From the NCBI GenBank assembly GCA_935421135.1, contig OW285194.1:5633876-5697875 (forward strand): a DNA stretch of 64,000 bases. The letters are read 5' to 3'. The notes below the pieces were generated by a model that was given only the letters and a program-made list of their open reading frames with translations, was not told the origin of the DNA and made no database searches. Below are positions 11,191 through 21,599 of the stretch, one piece after another. The stretch comes from Bugulina stolonifera (lineage: Eukaryota; Bryozoa; Gymnolaemata; Cheilostomatida; Bugulidae). Made by a program: the position numbers and the translations under genes. Within the stretch, counting starts at the first letter, position 1. Each line of letters opens with the position of its first letter.

Positions 11191-12809
11191 ATTTTGCATC
11201 GCCTTTCAATCCTTCGATAACCTATATGGTAATTTTCCTGAGGGATGTACTGGATATTTAGTTTGTCAACAGCGTTTTACGAAGACTGTATATACTAATT
11301 AAGATTAATTCACATGAATTCCATAACATTTAAATGCCATAATAATAGTGTTATAGTTTCTACTATTAGTATGCAAGTAGAACAACCCATGCAATCTAAA
11401 GGATCAACACACTCAATGATCCCAAATTATTCCATGCACTTTGAAATTAATAGTTTTAAATAATCCAGACTTATCCCCATGCAGATCGATATTCTGCATC
11501 CTTTAGAAAAGGATGTGGTGAACAACATAATCTATTGTCTAATGATTAGTCATAGCAGCTTTGGGACAATCACATACATGGTAGGTACAAGCTATAGCAA
11601 CAGCTAAATTGATTGTTATTCATAGAAAAAATCAAATGTCCAATAAATAAATTATCAATCAGTTTGCATGGAATTATTATTTCGAAGCAAACTGCTATTG
11701 AATACGACAATTCTGTAGCATATAGCACGACATCTAATATATTTATGAAAATGAATTGAACGACACCTAATCATAGAAAAACTATTAACAATGCTGAGTT
11801 GGGAACTGATGCATGAAGAAAGAATACATGTATGTGGATAAAATACTCATCTTATACGAATAGTGAAGAGAAGCTAGCCAATAATGTTGGCATGACTTCA
11901 GAGGCTCTATGCTGCAAGCATGACGGCATTAGAGATAGTGTGTAATAAAAATTATGTAACAGATAATTGGATTAGGACTAAACAATGGAAAACTTATCTT
12001 TTGATAACAAAGAATTTTAACTAGTGATTCTCAAATCATATGTTAAATTGAGTTTCCAAATCTAATTTAATTTTTGCTCTTTGACCTTGTTCAAAATTTG
12101 CATAATCATGTGGAGTACATGAGGTCTGCAACACTAAGAAAGCAACAGCAGAGCTTAATTACTATTAGCTACTTTACCAATAACTGTTACAGAGTTGACA
12201 TTATACATATAAACAATAGACAGAATGTCCACTCCGTAACACAGAATTTCAACTTCGTAACATTGTACTTCTTACGGTTCGCACACTATAAAAAAATTGA
12301 TGATTTTGCTGTGCATGTTGCAAGCTTGTATGTGTGACAACCTAAGAAAAATCAATTATATTAACTACCTCCATGTTAACTGGTAAATTAAGCAAAACCA
12401 TTTGAAGCTGTTTTTCAAAGTGGACGTGTAACGGAGTGGACAAACAATGGCTGTACACTAATCTTGTTCATTTTAATTGTAAGTCAAAAGTGAACAAAGC
12501 TACCTCTGTTAAGAAGGAGCATGAATAAAAATCATAGATGGCAAAAATTGATATTTTTGACAAAATTGTGTTACGGAGTTGACAATGAAAAAAGGTGCAT
12601 TCATTTATTGTTGAATTATCAGAAAACCAGTTTGATTGAGTTTTCAGCTAAACTAATCCCAATACAAAATCAAATAGAAAACATGACTGTTTACTGACAA
12701 AAATGCTATTTAGTATATTGTAGACCCTAGAGGTCAAATTAGTTGAACCAATAATTTATACCATCTGTCGTGATTGAGGCTTAGTCTCGCAGTTTGGTTA
12801 GTGGACTGG
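11191..12809. other. 3' flank of lectin copy A; duplicated spacer
   Basis: No exon is supported. About 11270-12060 matches the spacer at 33610-34380, and 12630-12800 matches 48430-48600 (3' flank of copy D), so this is the duplicated downstream flank of the family unit. Five copies of a motif close to GTTACGGAGTTGACA lie between 12187 and 12590 in both orientations. Confidence 0.6.
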
Positions 12810-13039
12810 CTAAGCTCCATGAACCTCAATCTCAAAAGGGTTCAACTTTGTGGTGGCATTGAACAAAACCTGAACAAACCGTCCTCTGATTGATTGTTCA
12901 CATGTGATCAGAGTGTAATATCTATTCAGTACACCATCATAGTAGTTACACAGAACCTCTCTGTTGGATCCAGTAAACTCCAAGTCTTCTGTTTCGATGG
13001 CAACCGTCACTTCCGCATTCTTTGAGGTTGTTTCAGCGA
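12810..13039 (-). CDS. Copy A exon 4, C-terminal half of FTP domain
   Basis: 230 bases, the same length as in copies C and F. It contains CNYYDGVLN and the GRFVQVLFNATT strand, and ends at a TAG codon. Confidence 0.75.
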
Positions 13040-13789
13040 CTGTAAAGAGACATCAACTGCGGACACTGATGGTTATTTTATGGAGAACATGAATGCTAGG
13101 TTACTTGTAGCATCTCAATAAGTACAGTAAAACTTGCCTAATTCGAACTTCAAGGGACTGCCATAATTAGTTGGAATTAGGCCTGAGATTGACATTTAAA
13201 ATCACTTCACTTAATTTAAGTCAGTATAATTATAGTGCTCAGCAGGGACTAAAGCTAATAGTTTGAACTAACCAGGTTTTTGAACTATTAGAGGCCGAAC
13301 TAAGCAAGTTCTACTGCACACAAAATGTGACAGAATATTAATGCCTTACACCATTCAATTCACAGCTCTTTTCTAAAAAGTATAATAAGAACCTTGATTG
13401 GTCAGCTGTCTGTGAAATGGTTAAAAATTGAAACTGTTCCAGACATTGGCTCTTTCTACCATGATTACATAATTGATGGGGCTGTTTTCGGTGGGCAAAT
13501 AAAAAAATTGGAGTAATGCAATTTAAATCTAGGCCTGTATTGACACAGTCTTTTAAAATAAGTTCTGTAAAAGTTTACATAGCCAACTTACCAGAATTGA
13601 AAACTCTCTTTAGAATATTTACATCCCAAATACAGTATGCCTCTTCTAGGTCAACTCTCCACCATGGTCTGTTCTCCTCATGACTGTGAACCAGTGAGGC
13701 CATGTTATCACCAGGTACAATGTAGGCACCATCATTGGCATCTGAAGCCGAGAAACGTCCATAAGTACTAGACAGGAAAGCTGGTTTCC
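12810..13789 (-). CDS. Lectin copy A: FTP-domain exons 3 and 4 only (partial gene)
   Basis: Exon 3 (13789-13592) starts after TTGAAG with GKPAFLSS, contains NRPWWRVDLEEAYCIWDVNI, and ends at TCTG|GTAAGT. Exon 4 (13039-12810) starts after TTTACAG and ends FEIEVHGA-stop. Both frames are open and both introns are phase 1, so the exons could still be spliced. Together they form one fucolectin-type FTP domain, a beta-sandwich that in characterised relatives binds fucose. I found no signal-peptide or PAN exon upstream before copy B, so the copy is probably partial. The intron carries a pogo-like MITE shared with copy D. Confidence 0.7.
13125..13316. mobile_element. pogo/Tigger-like MITE in the copy A intron
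   Basis: The left end is CAGTAAAACTTGCCTAATTC preceded by TA. The right end reverse-complements to CAGTAGAACTTGCTTAGTTC. It is about 192 bases and has no coding. The same insertion is at 48880-49069 in the matching intron of copy D. The terminal resemblance to pogo/Tigger is from general knowledge; the right-hand TA is not preserved. Confidence 0.6.
13592..13789 (-). CDS. Copy A exon 3, N-terminal half of FTP domain
   Basis: 198 bases, phase 1 to phase 1, one codon shorter than exon 3 of copies C and F. It holds the conserved WWRVDL motif. Confidence 0.75.
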
Positions 13790-14731
13790 CTTCAATCACA
13801 CATATACATGTACATAAACATAAGTTTGAATTGTTTTTATCAGATGAAGTTATGTCAAACTGCTCCATTGATCCTCATAAAGCTGGAAAATATTTATATT
13901 GTTTATGAATTTGCATTAACCTCTATAACATTTTATCAATTGAATCAAAGTTTTTGTTGTAGAGTGTCACAAGTCAGCAGTTTATTGCCTGCAAGTCATC
14001 GATTGGTAGTCAGTCATTAGAACTACACAGCAAATTACTAAAGTATGACAAGTATGTCAGGTCATGGAACAAACGCCCGAGAGGAGTGGTAATAAGGAGC
14101 CCATTAAAATTTATTATCCTAGTAGAAATACATTATATCTGGGCCCAGCAATTAATACAATGAGAATATACCACACTATGTGAACATGACATTGGCCTGT
14201 ACATCTACATGTACATTAAATAAACACCCAATGATATGTTCTCAGCAAGACTGCAATAATACATACAAGTATTGTCCGACCATGTGCTTTCTAAAATGGG
14301 AGTAATATATTGATAAATCACAAAGGTTAGTTGTTATAGACAACTAAATCATAATGAAATTTTTAAATAAAGCAGTGCGAGTAGACAATCAGTAATGTAA
14401 AGTGCATTATTCAGTGGTGATGCGAATTTATAGCTTTTCTCTCAATAACGAACTTTGAATAACCTAGCATGCACAGTATGTACAGTCATATTTACATGTA
14501 ATATGCAGTGTATGGAAACTTCAGCAAAATTTTATTCATTATAACATTGTTCAATCTAGGGCGATAGAGTAAGGCAAATAAGCATGCTGTAGAAGTTGAG
14601 TTCTGGCAGAAATGTACATGTGCATATCCTAATAATATATTCATAGCAAAAAGTACGGGCTTATTTAGCGTAGTATTGCAAGCTGTAAGTGTAAAGGTGA
14701 GTTCATTGAAATCATGACAGGAATAGCTCAG
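13790..14731. other. Spacer between copies A and B
   Basis: No exon is seen. About 13840-14700 resembles 40980-41940, the 3' flank of copy C, so it is part of the duplicated unit. Confidence 0.6.
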
Positions 14732-14976
14732 TTAGTAAGTGGATTGTCTATACCCGTGAACTTCAATCTCAAGCAGATTCATAGTTGTGGTAGCATTGAA
14801 CAGAATCTGAACAAACCGTCCTCTGATTGGTTGTTCACATGTGATCAGAGTGTAATACTTATTCAGTACACCATCATGGTAGTTACACAGAACCTCTCTG
14901 TTTGATCTAGTAAACTCTAAATCTTCTGTTGCTATAGCAACGGTAACTTCCGCATTCTTTGATCTCTTTCCAAAAT
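14732..14976 (-). pseudogene. Copy B exon 4, C-terminal half of FTP domain
   Basis: Acceptor TTTACAG. The reading holds NAEVTVAIATEDLEF and GRFVQILFNATT. Other copies end H-G-V/A-stop, but here one base is missing after the His codon, so the frame runs on to a TAA at 14732-14734. Confidence 0.8.
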
Positions 14977-15375
14977 CTGTAAAGAAGAAAGAGACTTTTA
15001 TGTTTGTAATGAATATGGCTTTTCTGTATATTAAAATTGGCTATTGGTGGCTGTATTATTTTAATTTTGAAAAGTATCAAATGAAATTCACGGTTACATG
15101 TTGTATACTTTATACTATACCACCTACTTTTTTGAAATATGTATTTCTGTATAAAATACCGTAACATTTTAAGGAGTTCTAGTTGATCATCTAATTTTTT
15201 ATGGCTTGAAGTTTTATCAAACCTACAATCATGAAATATTGGTGTTTGGCTATTTCTAATTAATGAATAAAACATCAGGTAATAATACAATATTAACTTT
15301 GAAATTGATTCGAACATTTCCTGTTTGTCACAATTGTATTGTTGGATTGCTGGAGGCATTGGTGAAGCTGGCCAA

Positions 15376-15380
15376 CTGTG
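15376..15380. repeat. Target-site duplication CTGTG (left)
   Basis: Matches 22345-22349 on the other side of Gypsy element 1. Confidence 0.85.
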
Positions 15381-15584
15381 TGTTAAATAATCAGGTTCGT
15401 AATATACTTAGCGTAGTTAGGTACGTCTTCACTCACCGAAGTTCATGAAGATAAGGGCTGAATAGTCTTCCTAATCCTCTCGGCTTGTAGCGTAGTCCTT
15501 CGTCGTCCGGTTGACCAATCAGCTCCGACCTTTAGCGTAGTCTCATACGAGACGCTTTGGGCAGTCGTAATCCACTATATAACA
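15381..15584 (-). repeat. Gypsy element 1, 3' LTR
   Basis: 204 bases, TGTTAAATAA...ATATAACA as read on the plus strand. It differs from the 5' LTR at 15513/22273 (A/G) and 15545/22305 (A/T). A related degraded solo copy lies at 7700-7865. Confidence 0.95.
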
Positions 15585-15600
15585 TGCCCCCTTCTCTCGG
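15585..15600 (-). other. Gypsy element 1 polypurine tract
   Basis: On the minus strand the sequence just before the 3' LTR is CCGAGAGAAGGGGGCA, the expected primer for plus-strand DNA synthesis. Confidence 0.8.
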
Positions 15601-15865
15601 TCGGGTCTCCCCGTTTCCTGTAATATACAGATGCGAGTATACACGCAACACATAAACATTACACTCGTGGCCAACATCAGGAGGACCCTGAGTGTCTTAT
15701 ACTAAGGGCCGTAGTGCCAGCGTATGGCCTTTCTCACCACTCCCCAGTGGTAGCTTCAAGGATGCTCTCAGATCGAAAGGACTAGCCTTCTGGTGCGTCC
15801 CTTCGTTTCATCATCGAGTTGCTGCAGGTAGAGAACCTGTCAGCCGCTATAAGGCCCTCCCGGCC

Positions 15866-16963
15866 TTATCCGCCACCACCGACTTCCCCAGAGTCTGTGG
15901 CTGAGGTGCAAAGGCCCTGCCCTTCGTCCTCCTCGCTGCCGCATAAAGTGTCGCTGCTCCCAGCAGGGCTGACACTTCTCATTGTGGTGCGTTCAAGCCT
16001 GGAAACCAGACTCGACTCACTCCCTGAGCGATGTGCTTCCCAGAGAGACTCCATCTCTGTTAAGTTGTCCTCGACAACATCCCCTCCATGGGCAGAGACA
16101 AGGGACCCTTCTCTTACTGCTGGTGCTTCGCTCCGATGCACCGTTTCTCGTTGAGCCTGGGGCTCCTCTTCTGCCGGGGCAGAGCCGCATTCTTGTGCAC
16201 CCTGCACTGTCTCTGCGGGTTTGGTCTCCAGAGGAGACTCCACCCTCTCTCGAGTACCAGAAGAGTTCTCGGACTCCGCACTGGTACTTGGTCTTACTGG
16301 TGTTACAGGAGCTGTAGCAACACCAGACGTGGAACCTTGGGTGAACTGCCTGGCAGCCAGTTCTAGGTTCCTGATGGCTTCCCTTACCGGTTCACCATCA
16401 TCGTACTCTTTCTGAAGAGCAGCTCTCTCTCTAGCTATCTCACTCAGTCCGAGTTCATATTGGCGCCGAAGTGCCTCTTCTCTTTCACCAAGAGCCGTAC
16501 TTCTCCTCGAGAAGTCGTCAGTAGTCATGGCAGAACTACTGCGAATTCCACTCAGGAAGGTGGAAACTTGCGCTAAGAGAGAAGAGCTAGCACTCTTCCC
16601 TTTGCCGCTAACCTTCTGTGCGTAGGACACAGAGGGTTCTACTCCCGACGCTTTGGGTGCTGGCCCCTCAGCGTCTGCCGGGCTAGAAGAGGGGTGCTTC
16701 CTCTTCTTGCTATTGGAGTACCTAGCTCCTCCGACAGGACATGACCTCATGACATGTCCGCGCTCTCCACACCAGGTGCAAATCACTACCTCGCAGCTGG
16801 CAGCGTAGTGTCCCCATTCGTTGCACTTCCTGCAGACGAATCCGGGGCAGTCCTTAGCTAAGTGGTCCCTTAGCCTTGCGCAATGGTTGCACCATTTTCC
16901 GCCTTGCTTGCCATAAGCCTTCCGACCCTTGCCGGGTCTGCCTTCCCCCCTTGCCGCTCCCAT
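15866..16963 (-). CDS. Gypsy element 1 third ORF, triple CCHC zinc-knuckle protein
   Basis: This ORF lies downstream of pol, where errantiviruses keep env, but it is not an envelope: no signal peptide or transmembrane run is seen. From the first in-frame ATG (16963) it is 365 residues; the frame is open a little further upstream. A basic Gly-rich start is followed by three zinc knuckles: CNHC-x5-H-x4-C (one residue longer than the usual spacing), CRKCNEWGHYAASC and CTWCGERGHVMRSC. Then come a likely coiled coil (EREEALRRQYELGLSEIARE) and a low-complexity Ser/Glu-rich tail. It is much more GC-rich than gag and pol. A nucleic-acid-binding accessory protein is likely; an origin by capture of a foreign gag-like gene is inference. 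Confidence 0.75.
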   Translation of the reverse strand: MGAARGEGRPGKGRKAYGKQGGKWCNHCARLRDHLAKDCPGFVCRKCNEWGHYAASCEVVICTWCGERGHVMRSCPVGGARYSNSKKRKHPSSSPADAEGPAPKASGVEPSVSYAQKVSGKGKSASSSLLAQVSTFLSGIRSSSAMTTDDFSRRSTALGEREEALRRQYELGLSEIARERAALQKEYDDGEPVREAIRNLELAARQFTQGSTSGVATAPVTPVRPSTSAESENSSGTRERVESPLETKPAETVQGAQECGSAPAEEEPQAQRETVHRSEAPAVREGSLVSAHGGDVVEDNLTEMESLWEAHRSGSESSLVSRLERTTMRSVSPAGSSDTLCGSEEDEGQGLCTSATDSGEVGGGG

Positions 16964-17106
16964 CGGCAGGGGGACGCGCGCCACCGCCTCCACCAGGCGG
17001 CTGACGACCAGGAGGTTGCCCTCCCCCGCTCGCTACCTCCGTCATCTGCTATAAAGTAACTCTGTAACTCTGTGATATCTCCAGAAACCTGTAACAACAA
17101 TAAAAT

Positions 17107-20100
17107 TTATTGATAGTATACAATATTAGTTTCCTTTCTTTTCTTAACGGTTCTTCCGGAGCGTGTTTTAACCACGTTGTCCTTCGTTGGTTTAAACAAC
17201 GTAGAACCACTCCCCTGCCCCTCGGTGATGTCAGGGGGCTCAGGCTCAACCGGGAGATTGGCTGGTGAGGCTGGGGATGGAGTCCCCGAAGGGCCTGCTA
17301 TAGGCTCACCATCAGGGTGGCCACTTGTCTCACTAGGGGCCTGGTCACACACAGTTTGGTTAGCAAGGTCACTAGGAAAAGCGTTAGTATCCTGTTCTAC
17401 ATCGTTAGCGTTAGCACTAGAAGCTGGGGTTACGATAGAGTTATCACCAGAAATGTGTTCACTCCACTCTGGCATATCCTCATCCGAAGATGGAGGCCTG
17501 CCGTAGTTAGTATCGTAGGGTTCAAACATAATAAATAGGTGTTTTCTATTCCTACGTACTTGACTATCCCCTATCTCTACCCAATAGCTGTGAGGCGTGT
17601 TGTCCTTTCGGACCACCACTCCTCGATTACCTGGATCAGTAGGGGCTTTAACCCAAACAACATCCCCTATTTCCAATTTAGGTAAAAGGGAAGTACCTTT
17701 CCTGTTATCAAACTTAGATTTAAATTTTCTGCGTTTAATAGTCTCTTTGTATTCAAATGCTTCATAATCAACATCACTGAGGTAGGGGGTCCCTAGGTTA
17801 TTCCTAATGGTCCTACCAAACATTAATTCACTTGGTGAATACCCTGTGGACAATGGTGTAGTCCTATATACAAGAAGAGCACTATGTTTATCATTAGTTT
17901 TCTCCCATAACCGTTTAATTGTTTTGACAGCACTTTCTGCTAACCCATTAGATTGAGGATAGCGAGGGCTGCTCGTGACTAACGTAAAGCCGTGTAAGGA
18001 AGCATAATTTCTAAATGCATGACTAGCAAAGCACCGTTCATTATCTGAACGAAACACTTTAGGCATCCCAAAGCATGAGAATACCCCCTGTAGGGTCTCG
18101 ATTATCGAGTCTGATGAATGAGAGGCAACAGGTTTGGCCTCGATCCACCTAGAATAGTAATCGATAACAACAATGTACGTTTGATTACGGAATATAAATA
18201 AGTCAGCCCCTATCACCTCCCATGGACCACTGGGCATAGCTGCCAGTGTTAGTGGTTGGTGTTTGACTTCTCTATGCATAATACATATATTACATCTCTC
18301 TACATGATATGTAATATCGTTATACAGCCCAGGCCACCAAAAGTGGCGTTGTGCCCGTCTGTAACTCTTAGAAACACCTTGGTGTCCCTTGTGGCACCTT
18401 TCCAGGTACTCTCTCCTTAATGCTAAAGGTACATACATTCTAGAATTATAGAATACTATTCCGTTATAGATAGATAGCCTATCTCTGCTAGGATATACTG
18501 TAAGTAACTCCTCATTAGTGATTTTCTTACGTTTAGGCCACCTGTCACTAATATATTCTACCAGTAACTGACAGGCGGGGTCCTGTAACAATACTTTACG
18601 TATTTCCTCCTCTCTACAATCTACGTAGGGTGAGGAGGCTAAGACAGAACCTATAAACATTTCTGTCTCGTTAGATTTTATTAAATCTACTGTACTATAA
18701 GTAGGATTATTGGGTCTACTTAAAGTATCTGCTAAGTACATTTCTGTACCAGGCGTGTGGAAAATGACATAATCATACCTCATTAACCTCATTTTAAAAC
18801 GTTGTACCCTAATAGGTAAATCAGATAAATCTTTTTCACCTAAGATGGATATTAATGATTTGTGATCAGTTTCGATCTCAAATCGCCTACCTACTAAATA
18901 GTAGTCAAACTTCTCACATGCCCAAGTTATGGCTAGAGCTTCCTTCTCTACCATAGCATATTTTACTTCGGCATTCGTCATTTTGCGTGAAGCATACTCC
19001 ACGGGTCGGCCATTGCCTTCCTCGTCGAGTTGCAGTAAAACTGCCCCTAACGCATTTTTGCTTGCGTCTGTTGAAACACGGTGCCTTTTGTTCAAGTCAA
19101 AAGGGCACAGGATGAGTGACTTGGTCATCTCCTCTTTTATTTGGTCAAAGGATTCCTGTTGGGGTGGACCCCACAGCCATTCCGCTTTAGACCCAGAGAC
19201 TGCGTATATAGGTATACTCAGTCCTGCTAATTTGTCACTGAATTTACTAAGATAATTTGTCATCCCAGTAAATCGACGTGCCTCCGATTTATTTTGAGGA
19301 GGTTGCATCTCTAAAATCGCTTTGATTTTATCTGGGTCTGGTTTGACTCCGGTGGAGCTTACCAGATGCCCAAGAAACTTAATCTCATTAACACCGAATT
19401 CGCATTTCTCCTTTTTCAGTGTTAACCCTGCTTTCTCTAATTGTAAGAGTACCTTTCTAAGACGTTGCCAATGTTCATTGGCGGTCTTACCAAAAACCAA
19501 GATATCATCCATTAAGCAGATGACACCTGGTAAACCTACTAATATTTTTTCCATAGCACTCTGAAAATATTCAGGTGCCGACGAAATGCCAAAGGGCATA
19601 CGATTGAAGCAAAACCTTCCCCAAGGAGTCACAAAAGTAGTGAGTAATCTACTCTTGGGTTCCAGTTTCACTTGCCAAAATCCCGAATTTGCATCGAGTT
19701 TCGAGAACATCTTACAACTAGATAGTTGACTAAGCATGTCAGAAATACGTGGTAGCGGGTATACTGCACGCGCTACACATTTGTTTAGATTTGTTAGATC
19801 TATGCACATTCTGATCTTGCCCCCTGCTTTGGGAGCAATTGTGAGACCAGAACACCAATCAGTGGGTTCTTCCACTCTGTCTATAATGCCATCCCGCAAC
19901 ATGTTGTCAAGTTCCGTTTTGGCCTTATCTCTTAAACCTGCTGCTATAGAACGAGGTGCAAATAAGCATTTGGGTTCTGCATTAGGTCTAAGCTTAATCC
20001 TAAATATACCTGGCAATGTGCCCAACCCTGTGAAGAGTTTAGGAAACTCTGACATAGGGTCGAACTCCTTGGTACCTACTATACTATTAACTACAGCTAA

Positions 20101-20370
20101 TAAATTAAGCCGTCTAATATCGCTCAAGCCTAGGAGATTCCTTTTGGAACCCCTAAGTATGTACATGTCAGTGTCGATACTACTATAAGTACTTTTCACA
20201 GTTACAGTAGTCATACCAAGAACATTAAGGGGACTCCCATCTGCTCCACTTAATAGAGTCTTGGGTTGAGACATAATAGAGTCCAATTGGGAATGGGACT
20301 CTTCCGTAAGAACTGAGACATCTGCCCCAGTGTCTAATACAAAATCAATAGACTTGTTGTTTACTGACAA
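17107..20370 (-). CDS. pol: Gypsy element 1 pol: protease, RT, RNase H, integrase
   Basis: About 1,087 residues. The aspartic protease is at the start (VLDTGADVSVL). The reverse transcriptase follows (KLDANSGFWQVKL, LMDDILVFG, with Leu-Met in place of the usual Tyr-x before DD), then RNase H (STDASKNALGAVLLQ, ETDHKSL). The integrase has its HHCC finger (CHKGHQGVSKSYRRA ... CNIC) and a D-D-E core (GADLF, RSDNERCF, GLAESAVKTIKR). A C-terminal tail rich in Pro/Ser follows. There is no ATG before the protease motif. The frame is open upstream to the gag stop and is the same as gag, so pol is probably made as a gag-pol readthrough product; the coordinates begin at a non-ATG codon. Confidence 0.95.
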   Translation of the reverse strand: MSVNNKSIDFVLDTGADVSVLTEESHSQLDSIMSQPKTLLSGADGSPLNVLGMTTVTVKSTYSSIDTDMYILRGSKRNLLGLSDIRRLNLLAVVNSIVGTKEFDPMSEFPKLFTGLGTLPGIFRIKLRPNAEPKCLFAPRSIAAGLRDKAKTELDNMLRDGIIDRVEEPTDWCSGLTIAPKAGGKIRMCIDLTNLNKCVARAVYPLPRISDMLSQLSSCKMFSKLDANSGFWQVKLEPKSRLLTTFVTPWGRFCFNRMPFGISSAPEYFQSAMEKILVGLPGVICLMDDILVFGKTANEHWQRLRKVLLQLEKAGLTLKKEKCEFGVNEIKFLGHLVSSTGVKPDPDKIKAILEMQPPQNKSEARRFTGMTNYLSKFSDKLAGLSIPIYAVSGSKAEWLWGPPQQESFDQIKEEMTKSLILCPFDLNKRHRVSTDASKNALGAVLLQLDEEGNGRPVEYASRKMTNAEVKYAMVEKEALAITWACEKFDYYLVGRRFEIETDHKSLISILGEKDLSDLPIRVQRFKMRLMRYDYVIFHTPGTEMYLADTLSRPNNPTYSTVDLIKSNETEMFIGSVLASSPYVDCREEEIRKVLLQDPACQLLVEYISDRWPKRKKITNEELLTVYPSRDRLSIYNGIVFYNSRMYVPLALRREYLERCHKGHQGVSKSYRRAQRHFWWPGLYNDITYHVERCNICIMHREVKHQPLTLAAMPSGPWEVIGADLFIFRNQTYIVVIDYYSRWIEAKPVASHSSDSIIETLQGVFSCFGMPKVFRSDNERCFASHAFRNYASLHGFTLVTSSPRYPQSNGLAESAVKTIKRLWEKTNDKHSALLVYRTTPLSTGYSPSELMFGRTIRNNLGTPYLSDVDYEAFEYKETIKRRKFKSKFDNRKGTSLLPKLEIGDVVWVKAPTDPGNRGVVVRKDNTPHSYWVEIGDSQVRRNRKHLFIMFEPYDTNYGRPPSSDEDMPEWSEHISGDNSIVTPASSANANDVEQDTNAFPSDLANQTVCDQAPSETSGHPDGEPIAGPSGTPSPASPANLPVEPEPPDITEGQGSGSTLFKPTKDNVVKTRSGRTVKKRKETNIVYYQ

Positions 20371-20399
20371 GGTACGGTTGAGTGTATTTGTTTTACTCT

Positions 20400-20406
20400 C
20401 TAGTCA
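20400..20406 (-). promoter_or_regulatory. Probable stop-codon readthrough signal UGA-CUA-G between gag and pol
   Basis: gag ends AGC-TGA and the next bases are CTA-GAG, after which the same frame runs into pol without another stop. UGA followed by CUA (often CUAG) is the best-known leaky stop context in animal genes and several RNA viruses. Pol lacks its own ATG upstream of the protease, which supports readthrough. Confidence 0.75.
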
Positions 20407-21591
20407 GCTAGGAAATCTGACTCTGTGCACTCTAGAGGGGCTCCTGTAGTCCCTTCTAGATTCCCTCCGTTGCATGGGAGGACTTTGGGGGTCTTTAGGG
20501 TGGCGTTCATTCCGCCTGGACCGGCAATCCCTGGAGATGTGGCCTTTCTTATTACATACATAACAGGTCACCGTAGAGCACTCCCTTGTGTGGTGTCCTT
20601 GCTTACTACAGTGATAGCAACGAGAGTCTTCTTGTCTATTCCTCCTACTAGGGGAGTATCTAGAATAACTGTCATTGCTAGAATCTCTACGTTGGTAGGA
20701 TTCCTTACTCTCGTAACTTCTACTTCTAGGTCTATACTTAGAATACCTCCTAGAATTGTAACGACTGTAGGAGCCGTTGCTAGTGCTACTATCTCTACTA
20801 GTACTTCTAGGTCTATACTTATGTCTAGATCTGCGTCTAGTTACATTACATACAGATGATTCATCTGATTCGTCAGTATTATATTTGCTTACATTACGGT
20901 AGCTCTGTTTGTCAGAGTCTACCTTGCACACTTCTTGTTTAATGGGTCTATCGGCCCTAGAAGTCTGTTCTACGTTAGACTGCCTGGAGAGGAGGTCATC
21001 CTCTTTTTTAGCAGTATCTCTCGCTTTGAGCGCTTTCACCAGGTCTTCCCAGGCGAGTTCAGCTCGCTGGTAAAGTAATTGCCTGAGCGAGCTTTCGCGT
21101 AAACCGCTAACTGCGACTGAAACAGCGAGGCGCAGTCTACGTACTTCAGCTTGTTCGCCAAAATCCAAATCCCTACTCAATCTTTCTACCCTGAGTAGGT
21201 ACGTATGAAATTCTTCATCACATGCTTGTGATGCAGTAATGAATCTATTATGCCTTAAAAAGAAGCTATCTTTTTGCTCAAAATGATCTTTTAATATTTT
21301 AAGACCTCTGTCGTAGGCATCGTCTGCGTTGTCTTTCAGATCGAAGCCTGAGGCAGTGAGGACAGCTTTGCCATCTCTCCCTGCCGCGCTGAGTAGGGCC
21401 AGTAGTTTAGTCCTACCCCTAAACCTATTCACTCGTGTCTCATTGGGTCCTTCTTTACCCATATTAAAGGTGGCTACTTCCACCGCTATTTCGAAATCTG
21501 TTAGCCATTCAGACCAACAGCCACTTACATCACTCCCTTCAATCTTTAGTTTAGGGAAGCTCTTTAAGTCTACGCCTGCAGCAGCAGCCAT
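20404..21591 (-). CDS. gag: Gypsy element 1 gag (capsid and nucleocapsid)
   Basis: 395 residues from an ATG at 21591. The first 200 residues have the character of a retrotransposon capsid (WLTDFEIAVEVATF ... QLLYQRAELAWEDLVKAL). A long Arg/Ser/Tyr-rich linker follows, then two zinc knuckles (CYHCSKQGHHTREC and CYVCNKKGHISRDC). The stop is the UGA described above. Gag is expected to assemble the particle around the element RNA in the cytoplasm. Confidence 0.9.
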   Translation of the reverse strand: MAAAAGVDLKSFPKLKIEGSDVSGCWSEWLTDFEIAVEVATFNMGKEGPNETRVNRFRGRTKLLALLSAAGRDGKAVLTASGFDLKDNADDAYDRGLKILKDHFEQKDSFFLRHNRFITASQACDEEFHTYLLRVERLSRDLDFGEQAEVRRLRLAVSVAVSGLRESSLRQLLYQRAELAWEDLVKALKARDTAKKEDDLLSRQSNVEQTSRADRPIKQEVCKVDSDKQSYRNVSKYNTDESDESSVCNVTRRRSRHKYRPRSTSRDSSTSNGSYSRYNSRRYSKYRPRSRSYESKESYQRRDSSNDSYSRYSPSRRNRQEDSRCYHCSKQGHHTRECSTVTCYVCNKKGHISRDCRSRRNERHPKDPQSPPMQRRESRRDYRSPSRVHRVRFPS

Positions 21592-21599
21592 TTTAGCCT

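Noticed and set aside
12370..12500. Possible exon of the membrane-protein gene on the minus strand
   Set aside because: It has a GT after ATGGAG but no good acceptor, and overlaps the GTTACGGAG motif cluster.
15692..16415. Several plus-strand open frames
   Set aside because: Shadows of the GC-rich third ORF of Gypsy 1 on the other strand.
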